From positions 74,100,013 through 74,164,012 of the forward strand of contig CM055265.1 of NCBI GenBank assembly GCA_029237695.1: 64,000 nucleotides of DNA. The letters are read 5' to 3'. The notes beneath the pieces were generated by a model, which ran no database searches, was not told where the DNA came from, and saw only the letters and a list, made by a program, of their open reading frames with translations. Origin of the DNA: Conchocele bisecta (lineage: Eukaryota; Mollusca; Bivalvia; Lucinida; Thyasiridae). Positions 42,542 through 51,599 of this stretch are shown here, one piece after another. The position numbers and the translations under genes are program-made. Position 1 is the stretch's first letter; each line of letters starts with the position of its first letter.

Positions 42542-43355
42542 AAGTTATATTAAATCCTTTAATATTCCCGATTTACAAGAACAAATATGTACTAAATCTC
42601 AGTATTTGCGTGATACAAAAATCGACTTATATTCCAACTTTACGTCATAATGTATTCTTTCTGATATTTCAAATTTACTTGAAAGTAAATAGAACAAACT
42701 TTCAATAAATTTGCCGTATACTTTTGTGTACATCTGCTTCTTTTTCATTCAATGTGAACTATAATTCCAAATTATATTCACGTATATAATGTATATGTTG
42801 GATTTACCCAGATTTCCGCATACTCGAAGTTCGTGTTGCCGAATCCGTAAATACACTAAAATCTAGTGTATACTGATCATTAAATGTGTTCACCAATGCC
42901 ACATTTACGGTACAGTAAACGACATACAACCACACTTAAATCTGATATTTAAGTTATATTAAATCCTTTAATATTCCCGATTTACAGGAACAAATATGTA
43001 CTAAATCTCAGTATTTGCGTGACACAAAAATCTACTTATATTCCAACTTTAAGTCATAATGAATTATTTCTGATATTTCAAATTTACTTGAAAGTAAATA
43101 GAATAAAATTTCAATAAATTTGTCGTATACTTTTGTGTAAGTCTGCTTCTTTTGCATTCAATGTGAACTATAATTCCAAATTATATTCACGTATATAATG
43201 GATTTACCCAGATTTCCGCATACTTGAAGTTCGTGTTGCCGAATCATTAAATACACTAAAAGCTAGTGTATACTGATTAGTAAATGTGTTCACCAATGCC
43301 ACGTTTACGGTACAGTAAACGACATGCAGCAACATTTAAATCTGATATTTAATTG
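42542..43355 (+). repeat. 409 bp tandem duplication
   Basis: AAGTTATATTAAATCCTTTA at 42542 and 42951. The two units share the order AATATTCCCGATTTACA, TACTTGAAAGTAAATAGAA and TTTACGGTACAGTAAACGAC, with few substitutions. A small deletion lies in the second unit (ATGTATATGTT absent). Confidence 0.8.
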
Positions 43356-43879
43356 TCTGTAAATCTCAGCTTACAGCTTCCAGTCGTGGCATTTACATAA
43401 TACTTAAAGTCAATTAATGCAGACAGTGTCACACATTTAAGCATGCTTAAACACGTCGAAAATTAAGCATTTACTGAATTTGTAATGGTACAGTTATTAG
43501 TGGATAAACCAGTAGTAAACATGGCACTAAATGCCAAATTTACGGAAATTTAATTAATTTATTTAATTTGGATTAAAGGTCGTTACAACTTAAAGTTTAC
43601 TTTCTAAGTAAATCACATTTTATCTATAGATACAATTAGAATTACGTTAAAAGTAAACATACATATCTTGACATTTTCAGTTGAAAGGAAATTAAACTAT
43701 AAATTGTGGTCGAGTACATAAAGAGTTGAAACAGTGCAAAATTGGACCTGCATACGCCCGTATATACTAATTGAATCTTCGCGCACTGTTTAACTATCCG
43801 TTCAACTGGAATAAGTCATGTCTACATAGAGCAATGTAACACAAAGGCAGCAATGTACACGTTGATCTTTTTTAATATG
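43356..43879. other. AT-rich left flank of the Rep-like block
   Basis: No repeat end or target duplication could be identified at the junction near 43880, where GC content rises abruptly. Confidence 0.4.
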
Positions 43880-44928
43880 AAACTGTTTGTTGTGGGAAAT
43901 ACATATTCGTTGTACAACCTCCGCGCAGACAGTGGGAAAACCTAGCCAAGCACCTGGATATGTCTACTAGGAGACAAACCCTGTGGGCAGATATTTGTAG
44001 CTTGGTACGCGCACACCGGGACCGGTCGCATATCTGGAGTTCGCATACAACCGAGTACCGCAACGGTGCAGATCCTGCAAAATGGGGGAGAGCCATGGAA
44101 TGGGCCGCTGCAGACTTCGGGTTTCGCGCGTGTCCAATATTTGTGGCGGAGATCCTATCCGCAGACGACGGCGAAATCAAAATGTCTCCGCTGCGTTGCT
44201 ACACAAAAGCAAAATATTCTTCGACAATACTGTGCGGCAGCAAGCATCCGTGCGAAATTCGTGCTAGAGGTGCTGAAATAGATCTTGTAGAGATACTGCC
44301 ACCTACGGACTACGTCTGTTGGAAGTGGAGAACCACAAAATGCCACGCGATAGGAGTGGAGAAATCCATGTATGAGTTGGTAGAAGTTCCGGAGATAGCA
44401 GCTGCGAGATCTGTATCCACACTATCCCCCACGCAATCGAGCACAGAGGATGGTGCAGCTACAAGACGCGGAACAGGCAGGGTGACCGCGCCTGGTGTTG
44501 TGGGCCCCACCGAGTTCCCCACGGCTCTACTAGAAGATGCGCGAAACACCAGCTCGTTCGAAGAATCGACGCGCCTGTCCGACATGGAGAGACGTCTGGA
44601 GAACCGGTTGGACGCGCTGGAACGCAGGCTGTTGGACGCGATTTCCGGCGATGCCGATTCCGAGTGTCCGAAGAAAGACGAGCGGGAGGTACACGACATC
44701 TGGAGAACCGTAGAGAATACGAAGTGGTGGCTGGTGTTCTCTGTGGCGGCGTACACGGTCTGCATTCGTGGCTCTAGAGTCCCGTAGACTCTGGAAGAGC
44801 AAAACAGACCCCGACGCCCAGTTCGTGCACTCCACCCAACAGCCCGGCACACAGAAGGAAAAAATAACGAAACTAGCGGCTCCGTACACCAGCACTCTGG
44901 TAGTAGCGACCCTTTCTACATGGAGTAG
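43880..44928 (+). pseudogene. Partial Rep-associated copy with coiled-coil/TM tail
   Basis: The 5' two-thirds is homologous to the middle of the minus-strand gene (AMEWAAADFGFRACPIFV; LPPTDYVCWKWRTTKCHA). The apparent 275-codon frame from 43960 is misleading. Against the other copy it has an indel near 43955 and a one-base loss near 44066, so its first ~35 residues are out of frame. After 44480 it is unrelated to the other copy: a Glu/Arg-rich heptad stretch (MERRLENRLDALERRLLDA), then a hydrophobic WWLVFSVAAYTVC. A TAG at 44785 interrupts, and the same frame continues 46 codons to a TAG at 44926-44928 (ending DPFYME). The N-terminal Rep part is missing. The tail could be membrane-anchored; function unknown. 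Confidence 0.6.
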
Positions 44929-46494
44929 CTCTTTGGAAAGAAAGTATCCGAACCCTCCCCTATTGGGAACTTCGATTTGTAGCTAGAACTGCCACCGGGC
45001 ATACCACGAACCATCTGGATTTCTTCTTGTTGGGTGTAGTGCGAGGCTCCCCCATTCTGCACCGAAGAGGATTCTGTAGTTCGCACAGTGGCCTCCCGAT
45101 GTTGTCCATTTCTTGTTGTAGGAAAAACCCGTAGGTTGGAATCTCCTCTCCCGTTTTGGGCGCGCCGTCCTCGTCTGTGGCAAATAGTATTGTTCTTTTC
45201 GCCTCCTGTATATCGTGTTGACGTATCTGCTACAGCCATACATCCCGGCTCGCACGTCTACGTCTCTATATATTTTCGTCTTCTTTCCCAAGGTGGTCTC
45301 CTCTACGCACAACTTCTCCGTACACCCGTACTCCTCCGTCGCTTCCGCCAGCTCCTGTATTCTTTCCAACTATTCGGGATCTGGTGTCTCCACAACGTCT
45401 ATGGGGTTCCACCGGATGGTACTCCCTTCTTTCTCGAACACCTTGCCGCTGCACACGCGAATGCGAAGCGATAGGCGAGGCGGTAGCCAGAACGTTTCCT
45501 TCTTGCCACCATCCTCCATCTCGAACGTATCTTCGCAGCTGGACAGAATTTTGGAGAGACCTCTGGTTGGCCAAACGCAAATAGGTTTCTCTTCCTCTTT
45601 GCGCAAGACTACTCTGGTGCTGGTCTCTTCGTACCTACCTCTGGCTGTTCGGCGAAAACCAAGAACAGACCACACTGCCTTGTTGTCGGCGATTGTCGCG
45701 ATTTTCTGCGTTGCTTTGTCTCCTAGCATGTCTCGAACGGCTGGCCGGAGACCCTCCTTCTTGTGGCGGTACTCAGCGTGTTCCAGTGCGGCTGCCGCGG
45801 GTCTGTCCATTTCGTCGGACCTTCTGTTGTATTCGTTGTTGGAGTAGCTGTCTAGCTCTTTTTTGCGAGAGTTGTTCGCCGCCACATTTCTGCCTGTTCC
45901 GCGTCTTGTAGCTGCACCATCCTCTGTGCTCGATTGCGTGGGGATAGTGTGGATACAGATCTCGCAGCTGCTATCTCCGGAACTTCTACCAACTCGTACA
46001 TGGATTTCTCCACTCCTATCGCGTGGCATTTTGTGGTTCTCCACTTCCAACAGACGTAGTCCGTAGGTGGCAGTATCTCTACAAGATCTACTTCCGCACC
46101 TCTAGCACGAATTTCGCACGGATGCTTGCTGCCGCACAGTATTGTCAAAGAATCTTTTGCCTTTGTGTAGCAACGCAGCGGAGACATTTCGATTTACTGT
46201 CGTCTGCGGATAGGATCTCCGCCACAAATATTGGACACGCGCGAAACCCGAAGTCTGCAGCGGCCCACTCCATGGCTCTCTCCCATTTTGCAGGATCTGC
46301 AACCGTTGCGGTACTCGGTTGTATGCGAACTCCAGATATGCGACCGGTGCCGGTGTGCGCGTACCAAGCTACAAATATCTGCCCACAGGGTTTGTCTCCT
46401 AGCACGAAACAACTGTCCAGGTGCTTGGCTAGGTTTTCCCACTGTCTGTGCGGAGGTTGTACTACGAATATGTTTTTCCCACAACAAACAGTTT
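43880..46494. repeat. Inverted repeat of ~600 bp with 1.4 kb spacer
   Basis: 43880-44480 matches 46494-45891 in reverse complement at high identity with a few single-base indels. For example, AAACTGTTTGTTGTGGGAAA opens both arms and CGCGGAACAGGCAG closes them. The arms are coding sequence of the same protein on opposite strands, not terminal repeats of a transposon. Confidence 0.9.
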
Positions 46495-47530
46495 ATATGG
46501 CCTCCGCAAGAACCTCCTCTGCCTTTTCTTTGGAAAGGTCGGAGCAGGCGTAGATCGAAACCTCGATTCTCGTGCAGCCTCTCTTCTGCACGTCCGGGTG
46601 CCTGAAGGTTTTTCGAAGATGTTCGTTGGTGCAATACGCGTAGTCCGCTAGATGCCCCCCTATGTTTTCCCGTATCTCCCCCGCCTCGAAGTTGGATACC
46701 ACCTTGTTCTACAGTTATGTTCTGGTCGTTTTTCTGTCCTTGTTTTGTACCCAAGTGCAAACGTGGTTTCCTACGGTGTCTGTATTGTCTAGAATTGTAC
46801 CTGCCCGTGTGTCTGTCGCTATGTCTCCCCAACCTCCGGATTTCCCCTGCGATACAAACTCTTTCTCCACATCGAGATGCTCCACTAGCGCTGGTCTGTC
46901 CAGTACGCCGGAGAAGTCTTGCGTGTAGTCCACACAGTATATGTCCATACCGGTGGCTTGCAGTCTCTTCTGCAGTGCGGGCAGCCGCTCTTCCAATATT
47001 TCTATCGGAATTTCGGACACGGCTATCTTTGCCACGAATACCGCGAATGGGAACGCGTGGTCGTGCACTTCTCCCCACGCGCTTCCTGCCGTGTACCCAG
47101 TGCCTTGTTCTATGCGATCAATTGTGTTTCGAATGGAACTGTTCCCGGATCCCATGTCTTGTCGAATTGTGTGCAGTATTGCGGTGTGTAGTGGTTTCTG
47201 TCCCTTCCCAATAGTTTCCCGAGCTGCTATTGCGATCTTTGCCACGCAGTATTTTGCAGACCCCTCTTCCCCGGTTTTGCAAGTTGTTTTGTTTCCCACT
47301 ACCACACACTCTTCCCTGTCCAGATACCCGAAAACGTACAGATCGTCTACGAATGCGGGTAGCCCTTCGAGAGGTTGCAATTTTGTCTGGCCTTCGTGGT
47401 TTTCCAGATAGTCTACTTCCCCTATGCTAGATACGATATTGTTCTCGTACGCGTTTTCCAGAAGCAGATGTCTAGAAACACTCTTTGTCGCGCGGATTCC
47501 CATCGCTTGGAAGGTTGCTCGAATTGCCAT
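44983..47530 (-). pseudogene. Rep-like (HUH/G2P-type?) mobile-element gene, broken
   Basis: Start chosen at ATG 47530 (MAIRATFQAMGIRATKSV). Total ~849 codons. Residues 1-271 are intact. They contain GEVHDHAFPF near 154-162, a candidate metal-binding HxH, and DIYCVDYTQDFSGVLDR near 196-212, like the conserved strand of G2P/ORF2-type rolling-circle initiators. I recall such proteins from bivalve genomes but did not search. Two in-frame stops follow (TAA 46717-46715, TAG 46711-46709). Then come HLRKTFRHPDVQKRGCTRIE, a TAA at 46495-46493, a one-base loss near 46190, another near 45940, and a TAG at 45372-45370. The frame ends at TAG 44985-44983 (RNPDGSWYARWQF). The C-terminal half is basic and aromatic, with no recognised domain. 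The gene is dead here, but lesions are few, so it is recent. Confidence 0.65.
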
Positions 47531-47559
47531 TTTGCAAATTTTGTTGCCGTATATCCATA

Positions 47560-47835
47560 CATCTACATATGTCTAATTGGGCGCACAATATTTTTGCTAT
47601 TTTTTTAGACAACTTTTTGGTAGCGGTTTTGTATTGCAGTTGGCGGGGGGCTCGAGTTTTCTACCTCTTTTTCTTGCTGTACCCAAACTAGTCGGTGCAA
47701 AAATGTGTTCCACCTCGGCATCTTTCGGCAACCATATTTGTCATCGTTTTCTTCTGTACTTCTGTCTGTAGAGGTGTACACCACTATAGAGCTCTACCAA
47801 GGAAGTTGCCCTACTTTTGTATACCGGTTGCCGAA
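47560..47835. other. Upstream region of the Rep-like gene
   Basis: Non-coding, T-rich on the plus strand. It should hold the promoter of the minus-strand gene if this is one element. No TATA box stood out. Confidence 0.4.
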
Positions 47836-47882
47836 AACGTAGTTGCTAAAGCTTTTTTTGCGCTCCTATAAGCAACTACGTT
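47836..47882. repeat. Hairpin AACGTAGTTGCT
   Basis: AACGTAGTTGCT (47836-47847) pairs perfectly with AGCAACTACGTT (47871-47882), loop 23 bases. It lies about 310 bp upstream of the Rep-like start. Rep nickases act at hairpins, so this is a candidate origin-type structure; that link is inference. Confidence 0.55.
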
Positions 47883-48025
47883 GTCAGGTGGCTAAAGGTG
47901 AACGTGGTAAACTAGAGCTGGTAGAATTAGTTGCTGATCTGCGAAATAAATTAGCTATATTGGAGGATAAAAATGGGGTGTTGGAATATAAACTATCACG
48001 CGCGTACGCATTGAAATTGCATTAA
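47873..48025 (+). CDS. Possible small coiled-coil exon
   Basis: An open frame without ATG ends at TAA 48023-48025 and encodes ~50 residues with leucines in heptad spacing (KLELVELVADLRNKL and LEDKNGVLEYKL). A pyrimidine-rich GCTTTTTTTGCGCTCCTATAAG precedes it and would make a good 3' splice site. It is divergent from the Rep-like gene and could be a partner protein of the element, an exon of a host gene, or chance. The hairpin above overlaps its proposed splice site. Confidence 0.35.
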   Translation, partial: QLRCQVAKGERGKLELVELVADLRNKLAILEDKNGVLEYKLSRAYALKLH

Positions 48026-48094
48026 TGATTTCGACTTTTTTCAAATGTCAATTTCCAATATAATTGGGACTACAAGACCACTTTTTATCTTTCA

Positions 48095-48163
48095 ATACCA
48101 CCACCAATTTTGGTTGGTGGTGGGAGCTACAATAACCAATAACGTTAAAAACGTTGGTGGTAT
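48095..48163. repeat. CCACCACCAA hairpin with third inverted copy
   Basis: CCACCACCAA (48098-48107) pairs with TTGGTGGTGG (48114-48123). A third TTGGTGGTAT at 48154-48163 mirrors ATACCACCACCAA at the left edge. It lies just beyond the coiled-coil exon and may mark the right end of the Rep-bearing block. Confidence 0.5.
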
Positions 48164-48179
48164 CATTTTGACTCCCTCT

Positions 48180-48630
48180 ATACTACTGTTTGACATCACA
48201 TTATAATTATTTCCAAAGTGCTGTCAAACTATGTTTGTATTGAGAAAGAAGACAAAATAACCGTAGATTACAAGTTTCGTTCCCAACATTCTAAGGGTTA
48301 GTATATACGTTTTATTCGTATATTACTAAGTTCATACGTTCCGAACTATTTCATTAGGTTTCAGAGTAATTTACAAAATTCCCACTTTTTGTTTTTTTGC
48401 TCCCCATGTTATAAAAATAGTGTGCTTTTTCCGCTACAATAATACAATCAATAGTTTATGGAATGCCATCAAATAAATGAAGAAAAAAAACACTGGGGAT
48501 GGCGATTTTTTCGTAATTGATGAATAATTACTTGAACGATAATACCTTTCTAGACAGTATGTGTTTAATCTGTAGTTTAACAACACTGTACTTTATATAT
48601 ATATACACACCTAATTATTGGGTGTTTTTA
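48180..48630. other. No gene seen
   Basis: AT-rich. A half-site of the GACAGCACTTC dyad is at about 48213 (AAGTGCTGTCAAAC). Confidence 0.4.
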
Positions 48631-48786
48631 AGGACCCAACAATTTAAATTAGATTCATTCCGTAAGTAAAATTATCATTGAATTTTTTTAATTGCCGGAA
48701 ACGGTCTTGCGCATGCGTGAACTAATTAGATTCATTCCATGATGTTTTTACTTATTGAATGTATCTAATTTAAATTGTTGGGTCCT
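48631..48786. repeat. Palindromic MITE, GGACCCAACAATTTAAATTA
   Basis: AGGACCCAACAATTTAAATT faces AATTTAAATTGTTGGGTCCT. Inner arms GATTCATTCCGTAAGTAAAA and the TTTTTACTTATTGAAT side pair loosely. The centre has TTGCGCATGCGTGAA. Confidence 0.8.
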
Positions 48787-48827
48787 GAACTGAACAGTTA
48801 AAACTTTACGCGAAATATACCAAATTC

Positions 48828-49050
48828 AGGCCCGTAGCCAGACCTGTTTGAAGGGGGGGGGGTCGTTTCGAAGGCTCAATGGGTCTGAAGTATCTACCTG
48901 TTTGAAGGGGGGGGGGTCGTTTCGAAGGCTTAAGGGGTCTGAAGTATCTATGGGGGTCTAAAAAAGTGGACCTCAAGGCTAAAAAAGTGAACCTCGAGGC
49001 TGGGCGGGAGGGTCGTCCGACCGCTCCGACCCCCCTGGCTACGGGCCTGA
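48828..49050. mobile_element. hAT-like MITE, CAGGCCCGTAGCCAG ends
   Basis: CAGGCCCGTAGCCAGACC and CCTGGCTACGGGCCTG are perfect inverted tips. Inside is a ~57 bp tandem duplication starting ACCTGTTTGAAGGGGG (48841 and 48896). Tip sequence is of the hAT MITE type. Confidence 0.7.
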
Positions 49051-49054
49051 AATT

Positions 49055-49462
49055 TAAGACAGCGAACGACATTATTTCCATGTTTACTGTGCGAATATAC
49101 ACGTATAGTGTGCAAGTCATGTAACAAATTAGATTCAACATATATTACAAAAAGTAATTGACCTGTTGAGAAAAAGCTTGTTAGACAGGTAGAAGTAAGA
49201 AGAAACTCCCGCTGCTAATAAGATGCTTCACAGCGCGCGTTACCGTAACAGAACTCGAGCATTCGGTTACATTATACGTAATTATATTACATGTATATTA
49301 TTTCTCCACGCACCAGACAGGGAGCCACCTGTATAATTCTTGGACACAGTTGTCTGTGATTGTATGGCCAATTAGAAGATGTTACATGTGGTTCTAAAAC
49401 CGATAAGAAATGTTTGCAGCCAGAGAACCTTCCCAAAATTGATTTAATTTGCCGGTAAATAT
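49055..49462. other. No gene seen
   Basis: Nothing recognised. Confidence 0.4.
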
Positions 49463-50040
49463 CACATTTTGCTCCATAGTCGATGGTGGGACCAATTTAG
49501 TAATGTCTGCAAGAAGATAGCATCGTATATATGGCTTACTTCGAAAATAAAACCGTTCATATCAATAGAACACAGAACAGTGTTCTACAAGGCACGTATT
49601 CACCCGCATTTTCAGTACTGTGTCTGGGGGATGTCTTCTAACTTAAATATCACGAAAATAATAAAACTTCAAAGACGAGCATGCAAATATATTTTGGCAA
49701 TACATCGATCTTAATACATGTACATCAATGCAAACGTTAAATATTGAGTTTTGATGAATCTGTATTTTTACGCAAAAGAATACGTATAAAGTAACAAACA
49801 ACATTTCCCCGCAGTATGTATGCGACCTGTTTCAAATGCGAGAAAATATAGAACAGACTAACGTGACTCTGAGATCAAATTAAAGAATGACTTATTTAGT
49901 TCCCAAACCAAGAAATAATGTTCAAAAATAGCTTATCCTATTCTGCTGCAGTCATCTGGAACAGCATACCACTACACATTAGGAATTCGAGGTCACTTAA
50001 AGTCTTCTCAAATAATTGCCTGGTGTGGATGCAAAATCGA
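49463..50040 (+). pseudogene. LINE (CR1/Jockey-like) RT 3' remnant
   Basis: The first frame has KIKPFISIEHRTVFYKAR, HPHFQYCVWG and IIKLQRRACKYILAIHRS, the thumb/post-palm region of CR1- or Jockey-type reverse transcriptases. After a gap with frameshifts, a second frame gives NSLSYSAAVIWNSIPLH, the typical C-terminal 'SF.Y.GA..WN.LP' block. Only the last ~170 residues survive. It is a different LINE lineage from the one at 8 kb, judging by these motifs. Confidence 0.75.
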
Positions 50041-50177
50041 GGTCCGAGCGTGTAATTTACATGTAGTTCTGATCTGCGAGTCATCAATTGCACATAACGA
50101 GGGCAATACTTGCTCGCGATAATTACATACCCACCGAACACACAAGTAGAAGGTGTAACATTGCGCAACAAGGAATC

Positions 50178-50260
50178 AGGGGCCCGTTTCACTAAACTTC
50201 CTATGACTAAAATGTTCGTAAGCGCAAATTTAAGATCGTCTGTAAATTTAAATTTATGGA
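50178..50260. repeat. Tip of GGCCCGTTTCACTAAACTT repeat
   Basis: GGGGCCCGTTTCACTAAACT, GACTAAAATGTT and GTCTGTAAATTT are shared with the right edge of the window (63896-64000). Confidence 0.65.
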
Positions 50261-50399
50261 TTTACATTTATTGAGCATAGGCTGCATATGCTGTATATCT
50301 TATCTTGGGTATATATATTTGTAGATTTTGTAGTAGGTTCTGACAGAAAAGTACATTAAAATACCGATAATAAACGTTTCCAGCTGAAAGAATGTGTCC

Positions 50400-51240
50400 A
50401 ACATCGGTCGAATTTGCATAAATTCAAAATGTCCACCAAATATCATTTACTATTAAAGAATCGATAGTGGATACTATTATAATATTAATTATATTTGTAG
50501 CATTTTATAGCGGTTTCACACGGAGAAGTACATTCTAAAACTAATGAGAAACGTTTCCATCCCGAAAAATGTAAAAATCGAACTATTTTGCATACATTTA
50601 AAAAGAACGCCGATGTCAAATATTGTGAATAGCGAGACTATTGAATCCAAGATGGCCGCTAATTTGAGTTTTTGGTTAAAACCGGTTTGCATTTTAATTA
50701 GGGTAATAACCTGTTCAGAGGTATTAGAAAGAAGGCGAGAAATGTTCATGAATGCACAGTGTTGCATCATTACTACGTGGTGTGTAAATAATAAAATTAC
50801 AAACATCCAAGATGGCTGCCATGGAGTGCCAATAAGTGTTTTGCACATTAACAATCCTAGTTTCTAGCAAGTGTAGCCCGAGTTATTTGAGAAATATTGG
50901 TTGTTTTTCCATCATGTTAGTGTCGTCATTGTTGTCTTGTAGGGATAATAAGAAGGCATAATCCTCTCAATGTCTTGAGGTACATCAGAAATATAGAATC
51001 CAAGATGGCCGTCGATTCCCTCAAAATTACGTTATTTTTCAAGACTATATAATTCACATGTTAAAACATATGTCTGTACGCTTGTGCATACTTTAGTATG
51101 GCGTATACCATGTACTACACTCATTACATTGTATTACACATAATTTGATGTATATGTCTTCTGTATCTTCAAAATGTCCGCCAAAATTATGAAAATATTG
51201 TTTTTGACTTTTGATGTATATTAAAACGGGATCCGCATGC
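50400..51240 (-). repeat. ~160-190 bp tandem array, CCAAGATGGCC type
   Basis: CAAAATGTCC or CCAAGATGGCC words at about 50428, 50647, 50808, 51000 and 51173 mark decayed units in the reverse orientation to the 11.6 kb array. Low-similarity ORFs on both strands are incidental. Confidence 0.5.
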
Positions 51241-51471
51241 TATATTTTGTTGGCTTCATGTATTTAATTTCTTCATAGTGAATACATCTGATGAAGATGC
51301 AATGATATAACTCACAATATAGCACACATGCACAATACTGTGGATAAAAATAAGCCAGGTGTGTTCACGATTGAAACATTCATTATTTTACAAGTCGTTT
51401 TATTTTGCCGTCGTAAACATATGTGTAGATGCCCTTGTAATATATACTTGCAAGATGGGACAGTTGTACGA

Positions 51472-51472
<1 letters not shown>

Positions 51473-51503
<31 letters not shown>

Positions 51504-51530
51504 CTCTCCTCTCTCTCTCTCCTCCTCTCA

Positions 51531-51583
<53 letters not shown>
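51473..51583. repeat. (CT)n microsatellite
   Basis: About 110 bp of nearly pure CT with occasional CC or CA interruptions. It explains the Ser/Leu-only peptides in that stretch. Confidence 0.95.
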
Positions 51584-51599
51584 AAACTAGCTTCGCTTA

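Noticed and set aside
44530..44895. 121-codon minus-strand frame with a hydrophobic start
   Set aside because: Antisense to the coiled-coil/TM tail of the plus copy; its composition mirrors that strand.
46194..47078. 294-codon minus-strand frame and several plus-strand frames of 156-210 codons in 45.2-47.4 kb
   Set aside because: Shadows of the Rep-like gene: they overlap its better frame, are Arg/Ser/Pro-rich, and break where the true frame does not.
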